NCBI GenBank assembly: GCA_002438865.1
Contig: DJRJ01000084.1
Coordinates: 484-19,723, forward strand
Length of the DNA: 19,240 nt
From: Clostridiales bacterium UBA6363
GTDB lineage: Bacteria; Bacillota; Clostridia; UBA1381
Direction: 5' to 3'
The notes under the pieces are model-generated. The model saw nothing but the letters and a program-made list of their open reading frames with translations, did no database searches and was not told the origin of the DNA. The translations under genes and the position numbers were made by a program. Shown here one piece after another: positions 6,276-15,160 of this stretch; the stretch's first letter is position 1, and every line of letters starts with the position of its first letter.

Positions 6276-7730
6276 TTATTTCATAAGAAATTCGTCTATT
6301 GCCTTTGCGGCTTCTCTGCCCTCTCGTATTGCCCATACAACAAGGCTCTGACCTCTGCGGCAGTCGCCTGCGGCGAACACGCCCCTGAGGCTCGTTTTAT
6401 AATTATCGGTATCGATATTTGTTCTCGGAGTAGTTTTCAGCGTAAGCTGATTTATAATATCCTGTTCAGGGCCCAAAAATCCCATTGCTATCAGTATCAT
6501 ATCGCAGTCACGTACCTGCTCCGTTCCCTCTACGGGCTTGGGATTCATTCTTCCGCTCTCATCTTTTACCCATTCAACCTGAACGGTGTGAACCTTTGTT
6601 ACATTGCCTTTCTCATCGCCCTCGATTTTCGTTATTGTTGTAAGATATTCTCTCGGGTCGTGTCCGTAAAGTTCGATAGCCTCCTCCTGACCGTAATCGG
6701 TCTTTTTCACTCTGGGCCATTTTGGCCACGGATTTGACGGGAGTCTTTCCTCCGACATTTCGGGCATAATTTCAAGCTGTACCGCACTCTTGCAGTGCTG
6801 ACGAATTGCCGTAGCGATACAGTCCGTTCCCGTATCACCGCCGCCGACAACTATAACGTTCTTATTCTCGGCATTTATGAAATCATGCTGGGGGTTTAAA
6901 ATTCTTGCCGTATTTGCCGACAGATATTCAACCGCATTATATATGCCGTTCAAGTCCGAGCCTTCCGTTTTAAGCGCACGGGGCACGGTTGAGCCTGTGC
7001 AGAGTACAACTGCGTCAAACTCGTTTACAAGCTTTACGGCAGGATAGTTTTTGCCTACCTCTGTATTAAGCTTAAACACAACGCCCTCTTTTTCCATAAG
7101 CTTAACACGTCTTTCGACAACCTTTTTGTCAAGCTTCATATTAGGAATACCGTACATAAGCAATCCGCCGGCTCTGTCCGCACGTTCAAACACCGTTACA
7201 CGGTGTCCTTTCTGATTTAACTCGTCCGCACAAGCAAGTCCCGACGGGCCGCTGCCTATAACGGCAACACGCTTTTCCGTTGACTTTTTCGGAAATCTCG
7301 GCTTAACCTTTCCCTCCGCAAACATAGTGTCGATAATATGACATTCTATATTTTTTATCGTTACGGGAGGATCGTGCATACCGAGCGTACAGGAGCCTTC
7401 GCAAAGTGCCGGACAAACTCTTCCCGTAAATTCCGGGAAGTTGTTTGTCAAGGACAGCCTTTTATATGCCTCCTCAATATCGCCCCTGTATACCAGGTCA
7501 TTCCATTCGGGAATTAGATTGTTCAGCGGGCAGCCGATTGACGTTCTGCCCAGCTGACAGCCTGTATGGCAGAACGGCACACCGCAGTCCATACATCTTG
7601 CGCCCTGTATTTTTAATTTTTCTATATCAAAATGAGTGTGAAATTCTTCCCAGTCCTGTATTCTTTCCGAAACGGGTCTGTCATCGGGAAGCTTTCTGTC
7701 AAACTCTAAAAATCCTGTTGGCTTTCCCAT
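6276..7730 (-). CDS. gltD: Glutamate synthase (NADPH) small subunit
   Basis: A 484-aa small (beta) subunit of glutamate synthase, which passes electrons from NAD(P)H via FAD and Fe-S centres to the large subunit. An N-terminal Fe-S domain shows C46, C49, C54, C58 (RCMDCGVPFCHTGC) and C106, C110, C114 (RVCPALCEGSC). The FAD motif VIGSGPSGLACA (about 158-169), the NAD(P)H motif VVGGGDTGTDC (about 293) and the C-terminal FAD contact GVFAAGDCRRGQSLVVWAI are present. The length is normal. The ATG at 7730 follows AAAGGAGG, which overlaps the gltB stop codon; the genes are 11 bp apart. It is the last gene of the nitrogen operon. Confidence 0.98.
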   Translation of the reverse strand: MGKPTGFLEFDRKLPDDRPVSERIQDWEEFHTHFDIEKLKIQGARCMDCGVPFCHTGCQLGRTSIGCPLNNLIPEWNDLVYRGDIEEAYKRLSLTNNFPEFTGRVCPALCEGSCTLGMHDPPVTIKNIECHIIDTMFAEGKVKPRFPKKSTEKRVAVIGSGPSGLACADELNQKGHRVTVFERADRAGGLLMYGIPNMKLDKKVVERRVKLMEKEGVVFKLNTEVGKNYPAVKLVNEFDAVVLCTGSTVPRALKTEGSDLNGIYNAVEYLSANTARILNPQHDFINAENKNVIVVGGGDTGTDCIATAIRQHCKSAVQLEIMPEMSEERLPSNPWPKWPRVKKTDYGQEEAIELYGHDPREYLTTITKIEGDEKGNVTKVHTVQVEWVKDESGRMNPKPVEGTEQVRDCDMILIAMGFLGPEQDIINQLTLKTTPRTNIDTDNYKTSLRGVFAAGDCRRGQSLVVWAIREGREAAKAIDEFLMK

Positions 7731-7741
7731 AATATCCTCCT

Positions 7742-10700
7742 TTACGCAATCTCCACTTTTTTGCCGGTAACACTTTCAAACGCTATAAGCATAGCCTTAT
7801 CCTTATCCGTACCCTTTTCCGACTCCTCGTCCAGTATCTCCAATACTTTCTTGTAGTCGGTCGGGATTACCTTGACAAATTTCTTCACTTCAGCATCGAA
7901 ATTATCAAGTATTGCCTGCGCCGTTTCCGAACCTGTGTATTCCTTATGGTGTTCAAGCATACCCTTTAAGGTTTCCTTGTCCTTTTTGCTCATTTTGTCA
8001 AATTCCACAAGGCTCATATTGCAGTTTTCCTTAAAGTTCTTGTCCTTGTCGTACACATAAGCAACACCGCCGGACATACCTGCCGCAAAGTTTCTGCCGG
8101 TGCTTCCGATAACCGCTACCGTACCGCCCGTCATATACTCGCAGCCGTGGTCGCCCACGCCCTCGACAACGGCTTTCATACCGCTGTTACGCACGCAGAA
8201 ACGCTCGCCGGCAACACCGCGGATATATGCCTCGCCTTTTATTGCTCCGTAGAAAGCAACGTTACCTATGATGACGTTCTCGTTCGGAACAAACTTTGAT
8301 TCGGCAGGCGGAACAACTATTATCTTACCGCCCGACAAGCCTTTTCCGATATAGTCGTTGGAGTCTCCCTCAAGCCTTAACGTAACGCCCGGCGCCAGGA
8401 ATGCTCCGAAGCTCTGTCCCGCACTTCCGACAAAATCAAGCTCTATCGTATCTTCGGGGAGACCCTCCTCGCCGTATGCACGTGCTATTTCGGACGACAG
8501 TATCGTACCGGTTACACGGTCGGTATTGTTAATCTCCATTTTCGCCTCAACGTGTCTGCCGTCTTTTATTGCGCCCTCGCAAAGCTTTAAGAGAGTGTTC
8601 ATATCGAGAGTTTTGTTAAGCTCGTGATCCTGTTTTTCATTATGGTATCTCTCATAATCGTTTGAGCATATTTTCGGCTGATACAGCAATGATGACAAAT
8701 CAACCGTTGACGCTTTAAGGCTGTGTTCAAGATTTTTCTGGCTTAAGTTCTCAACGTGACCTATCATTTCGTTTACCGTTCTCACACCGATTTTCGCCAT
8801 CCATTCTCTCAAATCCTGTGCGATAAACCGCATAAAGTTCTCGACATATTCAGGCTTTCCGCAGAATCTGCTTCTCAGCTTCGGATTTTGAGTTGCAACG
8901 CCCACAGGACACGTATCAAGATTACATACCCTCATCATTACACAACCCATAGCGATAAGCGGACCTGTTGCAAAGCCGTATTCCTCTGCGCCCAGAAGTG
9001 CCGCAACGGCAACGTCACGTCCCGTAAGGAGCTTGCCGTCCGTTTCTATTACCACTCTGTTTCTGAGGTTGTTCATTAAAAGTGCCTGGTGTGTTTCCGC
9101 AACGCCCAACTCCCACGGAAGTCCTGCGTGGCGCACGCCCGTTCTCGGCGCCGCACCCGTACCGCCGTCATAGCCGGAGATAAGAATTACATCGGCTCTG
9201 CCCTTTGCAACTCCGACAGCTATAGTTCCCACTCCTGCCTCGGATACAAGCTTTACGGTTATGTTTGCGTCCCTGTTTGCGTTTTTAAGGTCGGTTATAA
9301 GCTGTGCCAAATCCTCTATCGAGTAAATATCATGATGCGGCGGAGGCGATATAAGACCCACGCCCGGGGTTGAATGTCTTGCCTTTGCTATCCACGGATA
9401 AACCTTTCCGCCAGGTAAGTGTCCGCCCTCGCCCGGCTTTGCGCCCTGTGCCATTTTTATCTGTATTTCCTTGGCATTTTGCAGATAGTGTATATGCACA
9501 CCAAATCTGCCCGACGCCACCTGCTTGATTGCGGAGCATCTTGAGTCGCCGTTTTCATCGGGGATATAACGGTCGGGGTTTTCGCCGCCCTCACCGCTGT
9601 TTGACTTACCGCCGAGTCTGTTCATCGCTATCGCCATGCACTCGTGCGCCTCCTGCGATATTGAACCGTAGGACATAGCGCCCGTTTTAAATCTCTTTAC
9701 AATGCTGTCAACGCTTTCGACCTGGTCTATCGCAATAGGCTTATCTATCGTACGGATATTGAGCATACCTCTTATGGTACACTGTTTTTCCTGGTGCTTG
9801 TCCATTTCACGTGCATATTCCTTATACAGGTTATAATCGCCCGTACGGCACGCTCTTTGCAGTTTATATATAGATACGGGGTTGAACATATGATATTCGC
9901 CGTTTGCACGCCACTTATATTCACCGCCCGTTTTAAGTGCGTCCTCCGCAGTTACCTTATCGAATGCGTCATGATGTCTTGCAAGCACTTCGCTCTCTAT
10001 ATTTTCAAGACCTATTCCGCCTATTCTGGTGGCTGTTCCCGTAAAGTATTTATCAACCACGCTTTGACGTATACCGAGCGCTTCAAATATCTGCGAACCC
10101 TGATATGACTGAATTGTTGATATACCCATTTTGGACATAATCTTTACAATGCCGTTTGTAACGGCTGTTCTGTAGCGTTCGCAAGCCTCGGCTGTATCGA
10201 ACGAAACAAGTCCGTCACTGCAAAGACGTTCAATCGACTCATACGCAAGATACGGATTTACGCCGTTTGCACCGTAACCTATAAGACATGCAAAATGATG
10301 CACTTCCCTCGGTTCGCCAGTTTCAATCACGATAGAGGTTTTCATTCTCGTGCCTTTTCTTATAAGGTGATGATGCAGTCCTGCGGTACACAGAAGCGCC
10401 GGAATAGGAGCTTTATCCTTGTCCGCACCCTTATCCGAAAGCACGATGATGTTATATCCGTTTTCAATTGCTATATCTGCCGCCTCGAATATTGTTTCCA
10501 TTGCCGCTGCCATATCATGCTCACGGCGCACATTAAAGAGCGACGAAATCGTTATACTCTTGAATCCCTCTATATCAACCGATGAAAGCTTTTTCATTTC
10601 CTCGTTTGTGAGTATCGGGCTTGACGAACGTATCTTTCGGCAGTTAAGCTCCGATGACGTCAGAAGATTTTGCTCACAGCCGAAGAATGAATACGTCGAT

Positions 10701-12436
10701 GTTACTATCTTTTCACGGATTGCGTCTATAGGCGGATTTGTTACCTGTGCAAAAAGCTGTTTGAAGTAGTTGTACAAAAGCTGCGGTTTCTCCGAAAGCA
10801 CGGCAAGCGGAATATCCGTACCCATTGCGCCTATCGGGTCATCGCCTTTATCCACAATCTGCTTTAAGGTGGTGTTCATATCCTCCCATGTGTATCCGAA
10901 TATCTTCTGCTTTGTAAGCAAATCCTCCGTATCCTCGCCCGTTTCACGGTTTACAAACATATTATCGAGCGTTATGGTGTTGCGGAGTATCAAGTCCTCG
11001 TTTATTGTGCCTTTTACGCTGTCCTTTATTTTCTGTACCAGATCGTGCCAGGTTTCTGCCTTCTTACCGCTTTCGGGAACGTCCTCAAGCTTTACGAGAG
11101 TTTTGTCTACCCATTCGCCGTAAGGCTTATGCTCCGCCTCATAGCTCTTTATCTCCTCATCGGTGATTATCTTGCCCTGTTCGGTATCTATAAGGAGCAT
11201 TTTGCCCGGGTGCAGACGTTCTTTCTTGATTATCGAGGCATTGTCTACGTCCGTCACTCCCACCTCGGACGAAAGAATTATCATATCGTCATCGGTAAGA
11301 TAATATCTTGCCGGTCTTAAGCCGTTTCGGTCAAGCGTTGCGCCGACATACCGTCCGTCCGTAAACGCAACCGCCGCAGGGCCATCCCACGGCTCTGTTA
11401 TACATGAATGGTACTCGTAGAATTTTTTCATCTTTGGGTCCATATTATCATTCTTTTCCCACGGTTCGGGAATGGTCATCATTATCGCTCTCGGCAGTGA
11501 AAAGCCTGCCAGATGCAGGAACTGCAGATAGTTATCGAGCATTGCCGAGTCGGAGCCGTCCTCGTTTATTATAGGGAGAATTTTTTGCATTTCGCCCTCA
11601 AATTCGGGTGTGCCGAACATATTCTCTCTTGCCTTAACCCAGTTTACATTTCCACGTATGGTGTTTATTTCGCCGTTATGGATTATATATCTGTTAGGAT
11701 GCGCTCTCTCCCATGACGGGAACGTGTTCGTTGAAAATCTCGAATGAACGAGCGCAATAGCCGTTTCCATATCGGTATCTTTCAAATCAAGATAAAACTC
11801 GTTTACCTGTTCGGGGGTAAGCATCCCCTTGTAAACAAGCGTTCTCGAGGACAATGATGCAAAATAGAAGTAATTGTCCGTACCGCTTTTTCTTATCTGC
11901 TTTTCGGCAATTTTTCCGATGATATACAGACGTCTTTCAAAATCGTCCGCACTTGATTTTTTATCTGTCTTTTCGATGAACACCTGCACGATATACGGCA
12001 TTGCATCGAGAGCGGATTGTCCTATACATTCCTTGTACACGGGAACTGTTCTTATTCCGAGAAGCTTCTGCCCCTCATCGGCAATTATCGCACTGAGCTT
12101 TTCAATGCTCTTTTCCCTTGTATCCTTATCGGGGGAAAGGAACAGCATACCCACGCCGTATTCACCTTTTTCGGGCAAATCTATACCATCGTTCTTACAC
12201 ACTTTTTTAAGAAACGTATGCGGAACCTGAATAAGTATGCCTGCACCGTCGCCTGTGTCCGGCTCTGCGCCGACTCCGCCTCTGTGCGCAAGATTTTTCA
12301 AAATCTGTATACCCTGGTTTATTATCTTGTGCGAGCCGTTTCCTTTTATATTTGCAATAAAGCCTATGCCGCAAGCGTCATGTTCAAACTGCGGATCGTA
12401 TAATCCCTGTTTCTGCGGTAAATCATTGTATTTCAT
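7742..12436 (-). CDS. gltB: Glutamate synthase large subunit
   Basis: A 1564-aa large (alpha) subunit, which turns glutamine plus 2-oxoglutarate into two glutamates. A 21-residue propeptide precedes the N-terminal nucleophile C22 (FEHDACGIGF) of the class II glutaminase domain, with RFSTNTFPSW and HNGEINTIRGN also in place. A central domain, the FMN synthase domain (SGEGGENPDRY, SGRFGVHIHYL, PGEGGHLPGGKV), the 3Fe-4S Cys set CVMMRVCNLDTC and the C-terminal GXGXG beta-helix domain follow. It is complete and intact. The ATG at 12436 has GGAGG six bases upstream. The 87-bp leader after dapL carries a terminator with an ANTAR-type hexaloop, so expression probably depends on antitermination. Confidence 0.98.
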   Translation of the reverse strand: MKYNDLPQKQGLYDPQFEHDACGIGFIANIKGNGSHKIINQGIQILKNLAHRGGVGAEPDTGDGAGILIQVPHTFLKKVCKNDGIDLPEKGEYGVGMLFLSPDKDTREKSIEKLSAIIADEGQKLLGIRTVPVYKECIGQSALDAMPYIVQVFIEKTDKKSSADDFERRLYIIGKIAEKQIRKSGTDNYFYFASLSSRTLVYKGMLTPEQVNEFYLDLKDTDMETAIALVHSRFSTNTFPSWERAHPNRYIIHNGEINTIRGNVNWVKARENMFGTPEFEGEMQKILPIINEDGSDSAMLDNYLQFLHLAGFSLPRAIMMTIPEPWEKNDNMDPKMKKFYEYHSCITEPWDGPAAVAFTDGRYVGATLDRNGLRPARYYLTDDDMIILSSEVGVTDVDNASIIKKERLHPGKMLLIDTEQGKIITDEEIKSYEAEHKPYGEWVDKTLVKLEDVPESGKKAETWHDLVQKIKDSVKGTINEDLILRNTITLDNMFVNRETGEDTEDLLTKQKIFGYTWEDMNTTLKQIVDKGDDPIGAMGTDIPLAVLSEKPQLLYNYFKQLFAQVTNPPIDAIREKIVTSTYSFFGCEQNLLTSSELNCRKIRSSSPILTNEEMKKLSSVDIEGFKSITISSLFNVRREHDMAAAMETIFEAADIAIENGYNIIVLSDKGADKDKAPIPALLCTAGLHHHLIRKGTRMKTSIVIETGEPREVHHFACLIGYGANGVNPYLAYESIERLCSDGLVSFDTAEACERYRTAVTNGIVKIMSKMGISTIQSYQGSQIFEALGIRQSVVDKYFTGTATRIGGIGLENIESEVLARHHDAFDKVTAEDALKTGGEYKWRANGEYHMFNPVSIYKLQRACRTGDYNLYKEYAREMDKHQEKQCTIRGMLNIRTIDKPIAIDQVESVDSIVKRFKTGAMSYGSISQEAHECMAIAMNRLGGKSNSGEGGENPDRYIPDENGDSRCSAIKQVASGRFGVHIHYLQNAKEIQIKMAQGAKPGEGGHLPGGKVYPWIAKARHSTPGVGLISPPPHHDIYSIEDLAQLITDLKNANRDANITVKLVSEAGVGTIAVGVAKGRADVILISGYDGGTGAAPRTGVRHAGLPWELGVAETHQALLMNNLRNRVVIETDGKLLTGRDVAVAALLGAEEYGFATGPLIAMGCVMMRVCNLDTCPVGVATQNPKLRSRFCGKPEYVENFMRFIAQDLREWMAKIGVRTVNEMIGHVENLSQKNLEHSLKASTVDLSSLLYQPKICSNDYERYHNEKQDHELNKTLDMNTLLKLCEGAIKDGRHVEAKMEINNTDRVTGTILSSEIARAYGEEGLPEDTIELDFVGSAGQSFGAFLAPGVTLRLEGDSNDYIGKGLSGGKIIVVPPAESKFVPNENVIIGNVAFYGAIKGEAYIRGVAGERFCVRNSGMKAVVEGVGDHGCEYMTGGTVAVIGSTGRNFAAGMSGGVAYVYDKDKNFKENCNMSLVEFDKMSKKDKETLKGMLEHHKEYTGSETAQAILDNFDAEVKKFVKVIPTDYKKVLEILDEESEKGTDKDKAMLIAFESVTGKKVEIA

Positions 12437-12456
12437 ATTAATCCTCCGTTCTGCCG
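12434..12456 (-). repeat. Ribosome-binding leader shared with glnA (copy 1)
   Basis: 23 bases from CGGC through AGAACGGAGGATTAAT to the ATG are identical to 16478-16500 before glnA. In this copy CGGC closes a hairpin GCCG-TATAAT-CGGC just before the ribosome binding site. Confidence 0.8.
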
Positions 12457-12469
12457 ATTATACGGCGTT

Positions 12470-12523
12470 AAAAATGGCGTACCTATACATACTATTCCCA
12501 TATGTACGGCACGCCATTGCACC
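12470..12523 (-). promoter_or_regulatory. Predicted ANTAR antitermination site before gltB
   Basis: Directly after the dapL stop, minus-strand GGTGC-AATGGC-GTGCC (12523-12508) forms a 5-bp stem with a hexaloop. Its loop and 3' arm are also the 5' arm of an intrinsic terminator: TGGCGTGCC...GGTACGCCA (12516-12475) with inner GTACATA/TATGTAT pairing, then TTTTT (12474-12470). The two folds exclude each other. ANTAR proteins are known to bind hexaloops with A at position 1 and G at position 4, as here. No promoter was found between dapL and gltB. Upstream, AAAATC-AAAAA-GATTTT (12528-12544) sits where the first of the usual two hairpins would be, but its loop has five bases. Confidence 0.72.
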
Positions 12524-13729
12524 TTATAAAATCTTTTTGATTTTTTCCATTGCTTTAATTGTATTTTCCTTTGTCGAGAACGCTGTCAGACGAACATAGC
12601 CTTCGCCGCTCGGACCAAATCCTGCGCCCGGAGTCGTAACAACTCCCGCCTCTTTGAGAAGCTTATCAAAGAAATCCCATGACTTCATACCGTTTGGGGT
12701 CTTTGCCCAGATATACGGCGAATTTTCGCCGCCGTACACGGCAAGTCCCGCCTCTGCCAAAGCAGTGCGGATAATCTTTGCATTCTCAAGATAGTACGCT
12801 ATGTTTTCACGCACTTCTCTACTGCCTTCATCGCTGTAAACAGCCTCTGCTGCTCTTTGAATAACATATGGCACGCCGTTGAACTTTGTACACTGACGTC
12901 TGTTCCACAAGGAATTTAATGAAACGCCGTCAAGCTTAAGCGCTTTCGGGATAACTGTATATGCGCATCTTGTTCCCGTAAAGCCTGCTGTTTTTGAAAA
13001 GCTCCTAAACTCTATGCAGACCTCTTTTGCACCCTCAATCTCGTATATGCTGTGCGGCACATCGGGATTGGTAATAAACGCCTCATATGCGCTGTCATAA
13101 AGAATAACTGCACCGTTTTTCTGTGCATAGTCAACCCAGGGTTTCAGCTGTTCTCTCGTTGCCGCAACACCTGTGGGGTTATTCGGGAAGCAAAGGTATA
13201 TCATATCCACCTTTTCTTTCGGAAGTTCGGGCATAAAACCGTTTTCCTCGGTACAGGGCATATAATACAGATTTGACCAGTGGTCTGTTATATAATCTCC
13301 CGCACGTCCCGACATTGCATTTGTATCCACATACACGGGATACACCGGATCGCAAACGGCAACCTTATTATCCACCGAGAAAATATCGCCGATATTTCCG
13401 CAGTCCGACTTTGCTCCGTCCGAAACGAAAATTTCATCGGGCTCAATTCCGCACAACGCATAATCCTTTTCGGCAATCTTATTTCTCAAAAATTCATAAC
13501 CCTGTTCGGGGCCGTAGCCGTGAAAACCCTCTGCGGTTCCCATTTCGTCAACCGCCTTGTGCATAGCTGAAATAACAGCCGGAACAAGCGGTCTTGTAAC
13601 GTCGCCTATTCCCATTTTGATTATCTCAAAATCAGGATTTTTACTGCGAAATTCTTCAACTCTCCTTGCAATATCCGAGAAAAGATAGCTTCCCGGGAGC
13701 TTTGTGTAATTATCGTTTATCTTTGCCAT
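12524..13729 (-). CDS. dapL: LL-diaminopimelate aminotransferase
   Basis: A 401-aa PLP enzyme that converts tetrahydrodipicolinate directly to LL-diaminopimelate with glutamate as amino donor, for lysine and peptidoglycan. It has the fold type I aminotransferase layout: [18 protein letters not shown] near residue 75, [11 protein letters not shown] (103-113), [11 protein letters not shown] (180-190), YDSAYEAFI and the PLP Lys K246 in [12 protein letters not shown]. The similarity to DapL (for example GDVTRPL, SDGAKSD) is clear throughout. The ATG at 13729 follows AAAGGAGAG, which touches the dapF stop 14 bp upstream. It pairs functionally with dapF, and its stop codon abuts the gltB antitermination hairpin. 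Confidence 0.96.
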   Translation of the reverse strand: MAKINDNYTKLPGSYLFSDIARRVEEFRSKNPDFEIIKMGIGDVTRPLVPAVISAMHKAVDEMGTAEGFHGYGPEQGYEFLRNKIAEKDYALCGIEPDEIFVSDGAKSDCGNIGDIFSVDNKVAVCDPVYPVYVDTNAMSGRAGDYITDHWSNLYYMPCTEENGFMPELPKEKVDMIYLCFPNNPTGVAATREQLKPWVDYAQKNGAVILYDSAYEAFITNPDVPHSIYEIEGAKEVCIEFRSFSKTAGFTGTRCAYTVIPKALKLDGVSLNSLWNRRQCTKFNGVPYVIQRAAEAVYSDEGSREVRENIAYYLENAKIIRTALAEAGLAVYGGENSPYIWAKTPNGMKSWDFFDKLLKEAGVVTTPGAGFGPSGEGYVRLTAFSTKENTIKAMEKIKKIL

Positions 13730-13743
13730 CTGACCGCTCTCCT

Positions 13744-14595
13744 TTACTCGTTTACCGTTATAGTACCCTCATAAACAAATCTTGCAGGGCCTGTCATATA
13801 TATGTTGTTTTCTTTTTTATCCCATCTTATATGGAGCGTTCCGCCGAGCAGAATAATATCCGCTTCGTCATCAACCAAATCGGAAAGATTTGCCGCAACA
13901 AGAGTTGCGCAAGCGCCTGTACCGCAGGCGAGCGTCTCGCCCGTTCCTCTTTCCCATACACGCATTTTAATCGTGTTTCTGTCTATAATCTGTGCAAATT
14001 CCGTATTCGTCTTTTTCGGGAATATGCTGTGTGTTTCAAATTCAGGGCCTATGCGCTTTATATCAAGGCTGTCGGTATCGTCCACAAACGTTACCGCATG
14101 AGGATTTCCCATTGATACGCCCGTAACTCTGTAATCCTTTTCGTCAACGAACACCGGCTCCTGTATAAAGCGGTCAAGCTTTGACGCAATGGGAATCTTT
14201 GCCGGGTTAAGCTCCGGCGAACCCATATTTACGCACACCGTATCAACCTCGCCGTTTTCATCAAGATTAAGATTTAAAATCTTTATTCCGGCAAGCGTTT
14301 CAAGCGTTATCGTTGTTTTATCGGTAAGACCCTTATCATAAACATACTTACCTACGCATCTTGATGCGTTTCCGCACATTTCCGCCTGTGTGCCGTCGCT
14401 GTTGTACATATCCATACGGAAATCCGCAACCTCGGACGGACAAATGAGAACCAAGCCGTCGGAACCTATTCCGTAGTTACGGTTTGACACTGCCTTTGCC
14501 ACAGCGTTTATGTTCTCCAGTTTTTCCTTGAAGCAGTTTACGTATATGTAATCGTTTCCTGCTCCCTGCATTTTTGTAAAGCTAAATGTCTGCAT
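13744..14595 (-). CDS. dapF: Diaminopimelate epimerase
   Basis: A 283-aa PLP-independent epimerase turning LL-DAP into meso-DAP. Both active-site Cys are present in their motifs: C74 in [10 protein letters not shown] and C224 in [10 protein letters not shown]. The N-terminal [14 protein letters not shown] is typical and the length is normal. The ATG at 14595 follows GGGAGGA. It stands 14 bp after the ANTAR gene and 14 bp before dapL, so the two DAP genes share the nitrogen transcript. Together with DapL it completes the two-step route from tetrahydrodipicolinate to meso-DAP. Confidence 0.97.
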   Translation of the reverse strand: MQTFSFTKMQGAGNDYIYVNCFKEKLENINAVAKAVSNRNYGIGSDGLVLICPSEVADFRMDMYNSDGTQAEMCGNASRCVGKYVYDKGLTDKTTITLETLAGIKILNLNLDENGEVDTVCVNMGSPELNPAKIPIASKLDRFIQEPVFVDEKDYRVTGVSMGNPHAVTFVDDTDSLDIKRIGPEFETHSIFPKKTNTEFAQIIDRNTIKMRVWERGTGETLACGTGACATLVAANLSDLVDDEADIILLGGTLHIRWDKKENNIYMTGPARFVYEGTITVNE

Positions 14596-14609
14596 ATCTT
14601 TCCTCCCTG

Positions 14610-15131
14610 TTATATTCGCAAAATCAGCTTTGCGGTATCAACAAATTTCAATCCGTTGTCCATACTGCGTTTCTGTATAAAATGATGCGCCTGGTTTTCG
14701 TCCATTCCGTATTTCTCAATCAGATACAATTTTGCTTTTTCGATAATGCGTTTTTCGTCCTCCGTGCGTTCTTTCTTTGGCATACGTTCTTCAACGTGAC
14801 CCCAGAACACCTCTATGGAAGAAACAAGCCGTTCACGGTTTATCGGAAGCGGTATCGCAAAAACGTCGTCATTATCTATCATATCGAGGCGGTCGGCTTT
14901 TACAATCGCAATCACCTTTGCATTTTTCAAGTCGTACGCAATATCGGACGCAAGCGAGCTGCCTATTTTAAATCCCATTATAACGAGAATATCGTCCAGC
15001 TCCGCTGCGGAACGCATCAGCTCATCTGCGGAGTGACATACAAGGCTTACTTCATATGCGCTGCCGTCAAGCATATGCTTAACTTTCTGCGCAGTGTCGT
15101 CTTTTGAAAATGCCAAAACTACATGAGCCAA
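14610..15131 (-). CDS. ANTAR-domain antiterminator with degenerate receiver (NitR-like)
   Basis: A 173-aa cytoplasmic RNA-binding regulator. Residues 1-110 look like a response-regulator receiver fold (beta1 HVVLAF, acidic pair D11-D12, beta3 DILVIM, beta4 KVIAIV with K78, LP at 95-96 in place of the usual KP), but the end of beta3, where the phospho-Asp should be, reads Met-Gly (M52-G53). Residues about 118-173 match the ANTAR helical domain (EKRIIEKAKLYLIEKYGMDENQAH, then RSMDNGLKFVDTAKLIL). The start is a TTG at 15131 with GGGGGAGG ten bases upstream; no in-frame ATG fits. From memory, a glnA-nitR-gltAB arrangement is known from solvent-producing clostridia, where NitR is proposed to control nitrogen genes. 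Two hexaloop/terminator leaders in this operon are its likely targets. Confidence 0.88.
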   Translation of the reverse strand: MAHVVLAFSKDDTAQKVKHMLDGSAYEVSLVCHSADELMRSAAELDDILVIMGFKIGSSLASDIAYDLKNAKVIAIVKADRLDMIDNDDVFAIPLPINRERLVSSIEVFWGHVEERMPKKERTEDEKRIIEKAKLYLIEKYGMDENQAHHFIQKRSMDNGLKFVDTAKLILRI

Positions 15132-15160
15132 GTATGATCCGCCTCCCCCAAGCTATTTAT

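Noticed and set aside
12470-12523. Plain terminator of dapL
   Set aside because: Possible, but the hexaloop matches the glnA leader exactly, the stem differs yet pairs, and no promoter for gltB follows, so an attenuator explains more.
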